64,000 nt of DNA. Origin: Ephydatia muelleri. Its lineage: Eukaryota > Porifera > Demospongiae > Spongillida > Spongillidae. Positions 1 to 10,744 of the stretch are shown here, piece after piece. The notes beneath the pieces were generated by a model. It was not told the DNA's origin. It did not search any database and saw only the letters and a list, made by a program, of their open reading frames with translations. The DNA is taken from positions 1,775,780 through 1,839,779 of the forward strand of contig JABACO010000024.1 of the NCBI GenBank assembly GCA_013339895.1, given 5' to 3'. Made by a program: the position numbers and the translations under genes. Every line of letters starts with the position of its first letter. The first letter of the stretch is position 1.

Positions 1-882
1 GCGTTACATTGTTCAGCAGCTTATTTGGCATCAATTATCAAAGCTGGTTGTGCAGATCCTCGTGGTGAGTTCACTATGCAAGCCATTACCACATACAATA
101 GCTTAGTTCCTCCTGAGAGTTCTGTCTCAGTTGAGTCTTTGATTGATTCTGGCCTCAGTCAAAAGAATTTATCTAGCAGGATTGATGACCATCAATTTGA
201 CCAGTTGTACCTCACCACATCTCCAGCCAACCGTGCCCGTCTGCTATCGGTCTCTTCGCGTCATGCTTCATCTTGGCTAGCTGTTATTCCATCAAAGGGA
301 CTTAATCTTAGCTTGGAACCAGAAGAGTTCCAGGCTGCCATAAAATGGTGGCTTGGGATAGAAACATCGCCACAGGTACATTGCCCTTACTGCAGGGACC
401 ACCAGCTGGATCCTCTGGGGCATCATGCTATGACGTGCAAACGGGGTTGTGATGTTGTGCGCCACAATGCCCTGAGGGATGTTTTTGCCCAATTCTGTCA
501 CAGGGCTTGGCTGGGTGGAGTAGGCCATGGGTCAGGATCTGATAGCTCACATAGCCGGCCAGCAGACATCTTGGTGCCCAACTGGTTGAATGGCAAGCCA
601 GCTGCTTTTGATTTAACTGTAGTCTCTCCGCTTAACTCCAAGACACTGAATGAAGCGGGAGCTACAGGTGGGTCAGCAGCTGGTAATGCCGAAGCTTGCA
701 AACATACGGCCAACAATCAGAAGTGCAGAGAGCTAGGTTGGGTCTGTGTCCCCTTGGCAGTAGAGACTTATGGTTGTTGGGGTGAAGAAGCGCAGTGCTC
801 AGTCTCTCGCCTGGCAGCTCGGCTGGCCCTGCAGCGCAGTGTAGCAAATCCACGGCCATCACGAACTTTACCAGAGGCTTAA
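1..882 (+). CDS. Retroelement-type endonuclease ORF (partial, 5' end outside window)
   Basis: The frame is open from the first base to a TAA at 880-882. Near its middle is a zinc-binding pattern (CPYC, then GHHAMTC, then RHN), followed by a PD-(D/E)XK-like core with RPADI, a 12-residue spacer and FDLTV. The tail has a conserved TGGSA...CKHTANNQKC stretch and ends in VPLAVETYG. A Cys/His knuckle before an R-P-x-D...D core is the layout of the restriction-like endonuclease at the end of RLE-type non-LTR retrotransposons; related ORFs are common in sponge and cnidarian genomes. No reverse transcriptase is visible because the element is cut by the window edge. A second, broken copy of the tail lies near 40.1-40.65 kb. 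The assignment to an RLE element is inference; the ORF itself is clear. Confidence 0.6.
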   Translation, partial: ALHCSAAYLASIIKAGCADPRGEFTMQAITTYNSLVPPESSVSVESLIDSGLSQKNLSSRIDDHQFDQLYLTTSPANRARLLSVSSRHASSWLAVIPSKGLNLSLEPEEFQAAIKWWLGIETSPQVHCPYCRDHQLDPLGHHAMTCKRGCDVVRHNALRDVFAQFCHRAWLGGVGHGSGSDSSHSRPADILVPNWLNGKPAAFDLTVVSPLNSKTLNEAGATGGSAAGNAEACKHTANNQKCRELGWVCVPLAVETYGCWGEEAQCSVSRLAARLALQRSVANPRPSRTLPEA

Positions 883-1469
883 CCTCACCCTAGTTCGATG
901 CAATGCTAGAGCCTTGCTCGCCCGGTCAAGGTTGCAGCATGCAGAGGACATGGGTTGAAGGTAGCCTTCACAGAGTGAATTGGTGTGTGGGTAGGGTTTA
1001 GTGTGTTTATGGCATGTTTGTTGTCAGTGATTGTAATGATTATATTCATTATTATTTAAATAAACATTATTACAAATGACCATGCAGAAACAACCCCGTA
1101 ACCCACAAGCAGGTCCATTGTTTTGGCGTTGTGTGACCTTGCGTGGGGAAAGCACGGGCATTGGCTAATTAATAATTGGTACCAACAATAAATGTAATCC
1201 AATTTAAATCAGAAGATGCAATAAGTACAAGGGTCACACATATTTTGCATTGCATACTTTGGCATGCTTTTCATTTTAGTTCATGACCCTTAGATAAATA
1301 ACAATAAACGACATAATATTAGCAAGCTGCACACGAGTAGAAATCTTTATGATGTAACATTTAAATGTTCGAATACCTATCTTAGTTTATTAAATCCAAT
1401 GTGATGATATTTAAAGGTGTAAAAATTACCCAAGGTTGTCTTTTTGTAATATTCACCAACATACAATTA
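883..1469. other. Non-coding gap between retroelement ORF and HECT exons
   Basis: AT-rich sequence with no supported gene. An AATAAA-like signal on the minus strand lies near 1385-1392, but the HECT coding frame probably continues through a splice donor at 1473-1474, so it may not be the true polyadenylation site. I looked here on the minus strand for the missing HECT C-lobe and found nothing convincing. Confidence 0.5.
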
Positions 1470-1474
1470 CTAAC

Positions 1475-2723
1475 CCTGACAGTCTTGCAGAAACTGCAAA
1501 AAAAAACAAAAAGCTTGTTCTTCGCAGTCCGAAGTGATGGTGACCTCTGGTCCAAACAGTTCAATCAATGCATCTGTAGGATGACAGCAATAATTCAGCT
1601 ACATTCATATGAAAGAATGTTTGACTACCAGCAGATATCACACTGTGTTGATCGACAAAAAATTTCTTCATCTGATGCGGGTACTTCTGTACCATGCTGA
1701 GGACATCTAGCAGATTTAGGCCTTGCCTAAACTGGTCCATCATAGCTGAACACTTCACAATACAATGGTAATCCACCAACACAGTGACCAATGTGTTCTT
1801 CATACTCAAATTAATGGCAGAAACAGGGATTTGAAAACCACACTGGAGCAACAGATCCTTATCATCATCAGCAGCAAACACATCTCTTAGTTCATCGACT
1901 GTGGTAGATTGCTTCACCTATACAGCATTGAGGAAATTTTATCATTAAATAACATGACATGTTCAGTATCTAGGCGGTACTTATTCAAGTTCACCAAATG
2001 TTTCATTCTTAACACATCACAATAAAGAATATGAAAAGGGTCAGTAATTTTGACCATATTCCTGATAAAGCCTTTTATTTTTCATTGTTTACAAAATAAA
2101 AAGGCATATGTATAGTGTTTGAATATACTGCCGCACCTTCAAAACAACTGTCTTTATGTGACATGGCAAATCATCATCACTTATCACTGTATGATCTTCA
2201 GTGTAACGTCCTTGATAAATGTATTCATACACTGCCTCTGCTAAAATGGGGATCCCGCCACATCCCACTGCTATTGAGTGTGCAACAAACTGCCCTAAAT
2301 GAAGCATTTCTTGTTGCTAGAAGGTGTAATTGAAGTAAATATTCAATTGTCTGAATGATACTTGATTTACCTGAAGTGAACATATATTGTTGACAAAAAA
2401 CTTTCGCTTTCCCCCGGTAAAATACATGTCTGCACTCTGGGCAACAAATAGGCGAAAAAATTCTCTACTAAGCCCTCCTCCATCATACCCATCTTCACCT
2501 AAAAATGACACCTGCCAAGAAAGGAAATAGTAGTATTTTTATACTCACTGCAAGGATATACCTTTATCGCATTCTTTAAATCCAACTTCCCTCTTCTTAA
2601 TGCCATAAGGGCATCATTGACAACAGTGTTCCTCTTAACCTCCAATAAAGATGGGAGATGTTGAATATTAGAATTGAGAAATTCAATTATCTGTTGAGCA
2701 GTATCAAATTGATTGTGTTTATT
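1475..2723 (-). CDS. HECT-domain exons of a G2E3-like E3 ubiquitin ligase (3' part visible)
   Basis: Five exons read right to left: 2562-2723, 2371-2511, 2137-2316, 1629-1917 and 1475-1573. All have AG acceptors and GT donors, and the phases agree throughout (0,0,0,1). The first begins NKHNQFDTAQQ. The second carries the HECT hallmark FLGEDGYDGGGLSREFF. The third has LHLGQFVAHSIAVG with GIP, the usual GQ...S...GGP region. The last reads LIELFGPEV then EEQAFCFFLQFLQDC, matching the segment before the C-lobe in G2E3-like proteins. The intron 1574-1628 is only 55 bp. HECT ligases take ubiquitin on a C-lobe cysteine (L-P-x-A-x-T-C); that segment is not found. Either a GTTAGT donor at 1474 leads to an exon outside the window, or the TAG at 1470-1472 ends a truncated protein. 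Confidence 0.85.
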
Positions 2724-3558
2724 CTGTGGGGGAAAGATCAAACCAACAGAACATCTGTATCATTTCAGATCCAACAAGTGAAATGTTTAGGTTGTATTGT
2801 CAAATCAGAAGTGATTAATCAGACTGTGAGCATTGACATCAGAGAAATCCCAATGATTTGATTGGTTTTTACACTTCATAGCTAAAATCAAGTAAGCTAC
2901 TGTGAAATTGCAGTGTGATGTCATAAACAGCTGCATGCCATCAAATTCAACCAGTATCTCAATGCTAATGGACTCTTACCGTGGTCATAAGTGTGTACTT
3001 TCACCTAAACTTAGCTCTCTCAATGGCGCACCAATCGCATATAGTACAAGTTGTATGCATAAATACATGGATACTTATCGTGCCCCCCCTTATCTTATTA
3101 ATAATTAAAAAGGCATTATTCATATAATTCATATCGGGCTCAAAGTACTCTTAACTCTGGGGCTGCTTGTTTCTGACAATGGATAAATCTAGTGAGATGA
3201 TGAACAAAATTGTTCCTTGCACATCCAATTCCTTTAATATATTATTTAGTTAGTTGAATGCCCAACATTCCAGAATTTATAGAGTCCCAAAATTAAACCT
3301 ACTGTCACAAAAACACACTAAAGGTCAAAAAAAGTCTCCAGTATTCATTTTCATGAAGTGCAGAGAATATCAGAAAGTTACTATAACACAAACTATGCTA
3401 GCCACCTTTTCATTACTCAATCAGTATTACAAGAAAAAACCCAATGAATTTTAATGGAATCAACATTTGAATTAAACATAATGTATACAGATGCATAATA
3501 ATATGATTAAAAACGAATAACAATTATTCATTAAATATACACTTAGACTGCCATCTAC
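2724..3558 (-). other. Intron of the HECT gene
   Basis: The 835-bp interval between acidic exon and first HECT exon is AT-rich. No other coding exon could be supported in it. Confidence 0.5.
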
Positions 3559-3604
3559 CTTCTTGGAGGGTACAATAATAACATCGTCGTCAGAATCAGA
3601 CAAG
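3559..3604 (-). CDS. Short acidic exon of the HECT gene
   Basis: The 46-nt exon lies between a TTTTCAG acceptor (3605-3606) and an AAG|GTAGAT donor (3557-3558). It encodes LSDSDDDVIIVPSKK, a serine/aspartate patch that may act as a SUMO-interacting or phosphorylated motif (VIIVP is a hydrophobic core next to acids; inference). It starts one base short of a codon, so the upstream exon must end in phase 2. Both the exon at 21669-21760 and every intact mini-exon of the array do. It ends in phase 0, as the next exon (2723 downward) requires. Confidence 0.72.
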
Positions 3605-4029
3605 CTGAAAATGAAAACTCCAAATTAAATCCATACTTGCAGCCATATTCAAATACATGCAACTTTAGATTCATCATATTGAACGAAATCTATGCCATTC
3701 AAATTCTATGCTATTACGTTCTGGGAAAAAACACACGCTGTGAAAATGTATCAAAATAATCTTTCAAGAACAATCCATGCTATGCAAGCAGAATTATGCT
3801 AGTATCTTGAGTAAGCAGATCAATAGAGTGTGCAGGCCCTTTGCGATTAAAGGTTGGGTACAGTGACATTGCAGTAAAAGTATAAATGTGTAGTACGTTC
3901 GTCATCAGACACCAACCAATGTGACACTCATGGGACCAATGTGATTTTGAAATGATGTGTGGGAGGTTAGAAGCATACACACTAGTTTTTAGTATTCATA
4001 AACTCTAATGAACATCACTGTAACAGATC

Positions 4030-4500
4030 TAGCACTCCACAACAAACTAGTTTAACAATGTGACATAATATGATCGGGACAGTGCCATTACAACACGGTA
4101 TTCCACCTCAAACATTCCAAGCTATTGCTATGTTTCTGTAATCATTTCACATATGTACCTTGTATGGGCAGATAAATGAGCTGATGTCCAATCCTGTGTA
4201 TTGACACTGAAAGAAGAAAAAAGGATTATTGTTGCGGTTCATGCCCTTTTATGAAAACAATGGTCAATTCATTTCACTTCCCAACCATAAACGTTATGGT
4301 GCATCCAAAGTCATGTTGCTTACCGTGACATGAATCTTGTTCCACCACTTGGACCACTGTGAAGAAAATAAGGCGAACAATGATAACTAAAAACAGACGT
4401 TCATCGGAAGTTTCGCTAGAAACTTCCATATAGGATTTGACCCCGACTATGAATCTCATTAAAAATACGTGACCCGTCTCTAACAAGACTCCCAATGATC
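4030..4500 (-). repeat. Outlying mini-exon cassette copy (HECT array)
   Basis: A copy of the array unit on the HECT-proximal side of later insertions. It holds an intact 33-nt exon (about 4323-4356, CTTCACAG acceptor, GTAAGC donor) and an intact 48-nt exon (about 4163-4210) reading VNTQDWTSAHLSAHT. Both are phase 2-2. Its sequence is clearly related to the units at 12.1-21.3 kb, so the Copia, DIRS and foldback material between them was inserted later. Confidence 0.7.
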
Positions 4501-4840
4501 AGATCGTTTAGTTTATTATAGCAATCTAACTAGAAGTCAAAAATGAGCAGTTTCGTCTTTTTTTATGTCACAGAACCGCGCGGTTGTAGAGAATAAAAGG
4601 GTTCTGCCCATCCTCGTACCCAGTCCCGGAACATGGTCTCCTTCTTCTTCTTCTTCTTGGCAACGCATAACTCGGGATAGGAACACTTTTAAACAATGAA
4701 AATTTCACCAATAGCTTCAGAATAGGCTGGAAGAGCCGCTTTCATATAAAATAGCCGATGTTATATATTGGTAACAATCGACTATACGGTATATGCAAGA
4801 TGCATAATTAGATAACATTTTAGATATCTTAAAAGTAAAA

Positions 4841-5045
4841 ATGGCGGCATCAAGCCACCCAAAATGGAAACGGTCCGCTGAACGCGAGCGGTATCAAGAA
4901 GACCCAGAAAAGAAACGGTTCGCTAAAAGGCAACGTTATTGGGAGAGTCCTGAATCTGCTTGCATGGCGAAGAGAGTGCGGTACAGAAAGCTAAGCGTAC
5001 CCTGCAAAACCAAACGAGACCATCGAAAGAGTACTACCGATAAAG
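4841..5045 (+). CDS. Orphan first exon with repeated RxRY-PE-AKR motif
   Basis: An ATG-initiated stretch of 68 codons is followed by a canonical donor AAAG|GTATGT at 5046. The peptide has three degenerate repeats of about 14 residues: RERYQEDPEKKRFAKR, RQRYWESPES with AKR, and RVRYRK. Basic repeats of this type occur at the N-terminus of many uncharacterised invertebrate proteins, often tied to mobile-element helicases or proteases. No following exon was found; the 285-bp foldback downstream may have disrupted the gene. It lies antisense inside the HECT intron. Function unknown. Confidence 0.4.
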
Positions 5046-5174
5046 GTATGTAAATGTAGCTACCTACTCCTACTAAGCTTAGTTTACAAGGTGGCTGAAC
5101 ATTACGGATCAATTACGCATCATCATCAATTACGCATCGGAATAATGTGCATGAACAAAGAAAAAATGAATGGA

Positions 5175-5459
5175 ACAAGTAAATTAAAAACCTTCTCTAT
5201 GAGAAAGTTGGTGGGATATAGGATTTGAAGGCAATGGTGGTGTAAAAAGCATGGAAACAAGGGTCTGTAATAGTAAGTGAAAATGTCATAGTCCTGTATT
5301 TAGCACACGAACATATATGCTACAAATGGGCTAAATATAGGACTATGACATTTTCACTTACTATTACAGACCCTTGTTTCCATGCTTTTTACACCACCAT
5401 TGCCTTCAAATCCTATATCCCACCAACTTTCTCATAGAGAAGGTTTTTTATTTACTTGT
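5175..5459. mobile_element. 285-bp foldback element (hairpin)
   Basis: Two arms of about 125 bp are almost perfect reverse complements, from ACAAGTAAATTAAAAACC at the left to GGTTTTTTATTTACTTGT at the right. The loop is about 30 bp around 5317. No coding capacity. Near-identity of the arms implies recent origin or ongoing correction; the transcript would fold into a long hairpin. Confidence 0.75.
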
Positions 5460-5699
5460 GTGATAGAGCAATTCCAGTTTGATGATACACAAAAATCACA
5501 CTCGAACACTTTGAGCGGTTGCTATGCATCGAAAATCAAATCACGTTTGTGCCAGAATTGGCTGAAGTCTCAAGTTTACTGAAACTGAAATAATATGAAA
5601 GGCATATCAGTGTGGGGTGTGCACTTTAGCAAAAACATTCCTCAAATATTTCATATTTATCACAAAAACCTTAACAATTATTGTGTACCAGAACGTCAT

Positions 5700-6145
5700 G
5701 TTGCATACTATGTCATCACAAGATCAGGACAGTCCCACTACAACACAGTATTCCTTCAGAATTACACATCAAACATTCCAGGCTAATCCCATGTTTCTGT
5801 AATCATTTCACGTTTGTACCTTTTATGGGCAGACAATCCGGCTGATGTCCGATCCTGTGTACTGGTGAAAGAAGAAAAATGGCTTATCATTGTGGTCCAT
5901 GCACCTATTGTCAATTCATTTCACTTCACATTATGCTTACTGTGACATGAATCCCATTCCACCACTTAGACCACTGTGAAGAAAATAAGTTCAACAATAC
6001 CACAGATGTTCATGTGAAAGAGCAATGCCAATTTGTAAATTATACACAAGAATCACACTCAAACACTCTGAGTTGTTGCCATGCATTAAAATCAAATCAT
6101 GTTTGTGTCAGCCACTACTAACTAGTTGAACAATGTGACATAGTT
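5700..6145 (-). repeat. Mini-exon cassette copy, partly decayed
   Basis: An array-type unit. The 33-nt exon near 5940-5973 keeps acceptor and donor and reads GLSGGMGFMS in phase. The 48-nt exon near 5821-5865 has lost six bases at its acceptor and is probably inactive. It is interrupted on the right by the Copia remnant. Confidence 0.6.
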
Positions 6146-6239
6146 TTTTGAGGAGCTACATTTGTGGAGATGTAGTCTTCAATGAACATGAATTTGGATA
6201 TAAACCAAAGGAATTCTATCACAGTAATACATCTGATTG

Positions 6240-7227
6240 AGTTGAAGTGCATTCAGTGTCTGAGACCAAATCAGAGTCAGATGAGCAAGTTGAACCAGAG
6301 AGGAGACAATCAGATCGCATTAAACTACCTCATATCAGATATGGAATAAATGCATATGCTGATACAGCTACAGTTAGTGTTCAACGTGTGGCCTATGACA
6401 TTCACCAATTTATAGAACCACAAACCATGAGTGAAGCACAGGCTGGAGATTTTTCAAATGAATGGAAGCAAGCAAAAGATTCCAAATATTACTTACTTCT
6501 ACTAAATGAGCATGGGATCTTGTGGAGTTGCCAAGTGGAAAGAAAACTGTAGGCAATAAGTGGATCTTCAAAGTCAAGTATGGAGATGGTGGAAACGTGG
6601 AACGATTCAAGGCTCAGCTCTTTGAAAAGGGTATGCACAGGATGATAATGTTAGTAAGTCTGTAGATTCAGTGATGTACCAATCAATGCTTGGAAGCTTG
6701 TTGTACACCATTGCAACAAGACCTGATATTGCTCAAGCTCTCAAAACTTTGCTAAAATCCAACAGAAAATCCAACAGAGGCTCATTTAACAGCTGTTGAA
6801 ATGAATTATAAATTATTTAAAGGGAAACTTAAATGTCACTCTTAAGTACAAGAAGTCTGATGTTATAGCACTAATTAGATACTCATATGCAGATTTTGCA
6901 GTTGACTTAGATGACAGACATTCTACAAGTGGTACCTGTTTCTTATGAGTAGTGGACCTATAAGTTGGTTCGGCAAGAAACAACCAATTGTCACACTCTC
7001 CACTGCTTAGGCAGAGTATGTTGCTTTGAATACAGCCACACAGGAAGCAGTGTGGATAAGAAAATGTTTAGCAGATCTTCATATGTCACAGAAAAAAGCA
7101 ACAACAATCATGGAGAACAATCAGGGAGCTATGTGCATTGCCAAAAACCTTGTGGCACATGCAAGGACCAAGCAAATTGATATTCATTTTCACTACATAA
7201 GAAGCTCTGAATGAAGGCACAATCATT
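6240..7227 (+). pseudogene. Copia (Ty1) pol remnant: reverse transcriptase and RNase H
   Basis: Several frames carry typical Copia Pol pieces in order. A linker with QSDRIKLP and WKQAKDSKY leads to WELVELPSGKKTVG-type sequence with KWIFKVKYGDGGNVERFKA, the start of the Copia RT. After a large internal deletion comes YQSMLGSLLYTIATRPDIA, then RNase H pieces: DLDDRHSTSGTCFL, a GKKQPIVTLSTA-like motif, QEAVWIRKCL and HARTKQIDIHFHYIR. Frameshifts, stops and loss of the RT catalytic block make it non-functional. No LTRs were recognised. It lies within the HECT intron, in the opposite orientation. Confidence 0.82.
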
Positions 7228-7300
7228 TTCAACAACAAACTGCCATAAATGAAGCATTTCTTGCCGCTAGAAGGTGCAATAAAAGTAAAATATTCAAAGA
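7228..7300 (-). repeat. Duplicated edge of HECT exon 2137-2316
   Basis: About 65 bp match positions 2282-2345 closely. They cover the first bases of HECT exon 2137-2316 plus its acceptor and part of the upstream intron. The fragment abuts the end of the Copia remnant. It is far too short to be functional and marks a local duplication or template-switch event. Confidence 0.6.
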
Positions 7301-7649
7301 ACTACATGTATACATTTACAGAAATACTGGGTCAGGATCTTGCATTTCAGCCCTATTCCAACTGGGATGAAATTCTATACGTGGGTGCCTTTGAAGGCAA
7401 GTATCTCAACAATTGTCTTATGGAGTTTCCAGCGGAACATCGCATCGACCGACGAAGCAGCATTGTGAGAAGTGGATTCTGAGATGAGCATTTGTTGACA
7501 GTCTAACGCTGCCACATTCAGTTCTCTGGCAGAAGATGGATGCATTTGGATCGCTCTTTAGTCTTGATACTATTATAAATATACGAAAAGAAATATGCCT
7601 ACACAAGTTTAACTCCTCCCTACGTATTCCTGAATGGGTTTGTAATAAA
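7301..7649 (+). pseudogene. Possible N-terminal part of the DIRS remnant
   Basis: Open stretches such as GQDLAFQPYSNWDEILYVG resemble the segment that precedes the reverse transcriptase in DIRS-type Pol, but the match is weak and the frame is broken. I note it only as a probable extension of the element that is clear from 7650 on. Confidence 0.3.
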
Positions 7650-9590
7650 TAGTGTCTAACAGTGTCCAACAAATCGAGGAAGTGGCCACGGCTGCCACCC
7701 ACCTAGGCCGTGGCGCATTGTTGTCCAAAGTAGACATCGAGTCAGCCTACCGACTCATACCGGTCCACCCCGACGACTGCTGGTTGCTTGGGACAAAATA
7801 GGATAACCATTTGTACATCAACCCAATGCTCCCCTTCGAGCTCCACTCATCGGCCAAGATTTTCAACGCCATTGCTGATGCATTGGAGTGGAGACTGAAG
7901 GTGGTCAGAGTACCTCATGTCTACTACTACCTGGACGACTTCACGGTCCTGGGTGCCCCAGGGACAATGAGTGCTCTCGAGCAGTGAAAAAACTCCATAT
8001 CACATGCTCTAAGCTACGGATACCGCTCACAACCCTCAAGGCCGAAGGGCCAGCAACGAGCATTACCTTCCTCGGTATAGTTGCAGGTCATTCCTCAGGA
8101 GGATGATCAATCTGCTGCATAATTGCAAGAACGTGCACTATATCCACCTGAGTCGTGGCTTCCGGTTGGACCTACAATGGTGGAAGGTGTTTGCTACCAC
8201 ATGGAACGGCACCTCGTACCTGGCATCTAACACAACAGCACAACGCATCCGGCACTCGGGGTTGTGCACAGGACTTCGTGGTTCCAATGGCGATGGGGCA
8301 TGTGGTCTCATGACCTCGCCATCGCTGTGAAAGAACTACTACCCATCGTACTGGCAGCCCTAATCTGGGGACCAGCATGGCACAGCCCGACAGTGCTCAG
8401 TTACTGTGACAATCAAGCAGTTGTGGCAGGGACCCGGCACGAGTGCCAGAGGCGGCAGTCCAGTCGCTGCTAGACCCAGAAGGGGACTGGACCTCGCCAG
8501 CCTGGACACATCGCTTCAACAGTATCTTCATGATGGACTAGCCCCATTGACCCACATGTCGTACGACTCCGAATCTGACGTTTCTCTTGTTTTTGCATAG
8601 ACTATAATGTGTTCTCCCCATTCCCGGTCACTGAAAAATTGCTGTGTTACTTCGTGACAGCCCTAGCTAATGATGGCCTAGCCCCCCAGACCATCAAGAC
8701 ATACTTGTCAGTGGTGCGTTAGCATGCAGTTTTCCCTGGGCACCATGAGACCAGTCCTCGCTCCCCATTTTAAAGCGAACCATAGATGGCATCCGGAGAC
8801 ACAGAGCCACGGGAGACAAGCCACCTAGGGCCCGCCTACCAATTACAGTAACGGTGCTAGCTGAATACAGAGCCCACTGGACACAGCGGCCAATCCGGAC
8901 AGCACAGCATACTGGCCAATAGCTATGTCCACATTCTTCGGCTTCTTCCATCTCGGAGAGCTGTTGGTCGAAACAGAGACCACATACAACTGCACCTCAG
9001 CTGGAGGATGTCGCCATCGACGATTGCTTGGCCGCAACAATGGTGAAGTTCCACCTTTAGAAATCCAAATGTGACCAGTTTGGCACCGGTGCAGACATAC
9101 TCATGGACCACTCAAGCTGCCGGCTATGCTCAGTGGCGGCCATCTTAGCCCGAGCAAAAAACCCTTGCATGATTCATGCATAATTCACACATGTTTTTCA
9201 GACAATTCGTGCTCTATCTGTAAAATGCTGTAATGTTTCATGTTGCCATGCAAGCTGTTGCATGATCATTTATTTGACCATGCATGGCCATGTATGATCA
9301 TGCATGGACATGCAAGAAAGTACGAAAAACATGCAAGATCCTTTCAAGATCTTGCATGATTCTTTGCAAGATGCCATGCATACTTTTATCCTTGGGAGCT
9401 GGCCTACATGAAGGCACGAGGTGACCACCCCGGCGCCTTCTTCATCGAGAACAACAGGGTGCCATTTACCAAAGCAAAGTTCGTGGCCAATTAATGTGCG
9501 GGATACGCTGAGATCAGCCGGGTACCCCGAGGAGCAGTTTGCGAGGCACAGCTTCCGATAGGCGCAGCAAGTACCACGTCAAATGTTCTT
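7650..9590 (+). pseudogene. DIRS-type retrotransposon remnant: RT, RNase H and tyrosine recombinase
   Basis: Three DIRS hallmarks follow in the right order. The reverse transcriptase has LLSKVDIESAYRLIPVHPDD, INPMLPFELHSSAKIFNAIA and the YYLDDFTVLG catalytic box. RNase H has LAIAVKELLPIVLAALIWG and SYCDNQAVVAG. The tyrosine recombinase has the SAM-like arm LLCYFVTALANDGLAPQTIK, later MKARGDHPGAFF, and the HSFR box that holds two catalytic residues. Tyrosine recombinase with this RT defines DIRS elements, which integrate by recombination rather than DDE integrase. Stops and frameshifts occur throughout and about 250 bp of CATG-rich DNA interrupt the recombinase, so the copy is dead. Terminal repeats were not identified. 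Confidence 0.85.
9140..9402. mobile_element. CATG/GATC-rich insertion inside the DIRS recombinase
   Basis: The recombinase frame breaks after VAAILA and resumes with LAYMKARGDHPG about 260 bp later. The interval is dominated by short palindromes such as TGCATGATCA and CATGCATGG. Weakly matching ends (GAGCAAAAAACCCTTGCATG against CTCCCAAGGATAAAAGTATG) suggest a small non-autonomous element. Its exact limits and target duplication are uncertain. Confidence 0.5.
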
Positions 9591-9699
9591 TGATATCGCT
9601 ATCATCAGTACTGTCTTCAACATGCATGACTGATCATGTAGGTTCAAATCAGTATGGCCATACTGCCATAATTATGACCACACGACATATTTGTGTGTG

Positions 9700-10711
9700 C
9701 AAAGGTACAATAGGTACAGTAGGTGTGTGGCAGGCAAAAATGCAAGTGCGTAGTGCATGTTCAAGTGCTGTGAGCTAAGTTATAGCATCCCTGCAGTGTA
9801 GCCGAGTGGGCGTGACAGCAATGAAGTTAAGCAAGCGAATGTGGGAAAGCTTTACAATACACTAGTAGGTACCGAACAGTGATGCGGAGTGAGTAGGGAA
9901 AAAGATCCTTACGCGCGTCCGTGACGTGGGAAGAAGCGACAACCATCAGGTGCTAGCTGACAACCATTCATTTGGATCCGTTTATTCGGTACGATCGTCA
10001 TACGAAGTGATAACTCATCTTCTTTGACCCATATAGACTCAGAAAATAAAACTAAACAACAAAAAACAAACAGACACTGAGTTGCGAACGGCTATCACTT
10101 AGTTTAAGGTGGAGAATGGGCGGAACAAGGAACTGATTAATATTCGGGATGGATGATGGAGCACCTCTCTACCCTATTTTATAGATTGCTCATGCATAGC
10201 AGCATATGTATACTGGAAGAATTTAATTTCTTTTTATTTATTTATTTTATTGTAAAATTAGACGTTTACGTGCATTAAAAAACAACAACCCTTATTCATG
10301 CGGAATGGGAGAATGGAACTAGGGTTGCCTGGGCAAATCGAGCAGGACATGTGCATTAAATTTGCACACCTGTATCTCCGCAACGGATAGAGTGAAAATT
10401 AACAAACAGAACAAATCAATAGCTATAGGACTCCTCTATCTATAAACCAAATTTGTAGCGATTTGATTACTCCTGCCGAAAGTTATGATGGGTTCATACC
10501 CTGTGGGGTATCGGACGTGGCAACACTGGAACGGTGCAAGTGTAAGAACCCCAAAAGTAATATACCGTAGAGAAATGGTGTAGTATAAAGTATAGAAAAT
10601 AGGACTTTGATAGCTTAAACCATTACGGACGTTTAGCGATTCAAACATGAAGCATTTTTATAACTATATATATATATATACGCCACTTTTCATTTTCTCG
10701 GAAACTGACCC
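9700..10711 (-). mobile_element. Solo arm of the giant foldback family
   Basis: About 1 kb matches, in reverse orientation, the block at 28,824-29,660 and both arms of the large foldback at 53.8-60.3 kb. It ends at 10,711 with the family terminus CTCGGAAACTGACCC followed by an AT dinucleotide tract. Only one arm is present. It abuts the AT-rich MITE at 10,745, the same family that hosts the large foldback in the integrase-gene intron. Confidence 0.7.
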
Positions 10712-10744
10712 ATATATATATACAACGTCTTTGCAAAAGAGCGC

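Noticed and set aside
6240-7227. Treating the Copia relic as part of a virus-like or host gene
   Set aside because: The order of motifs and the frame breaks fit a dead Ty1/Copia Pol.
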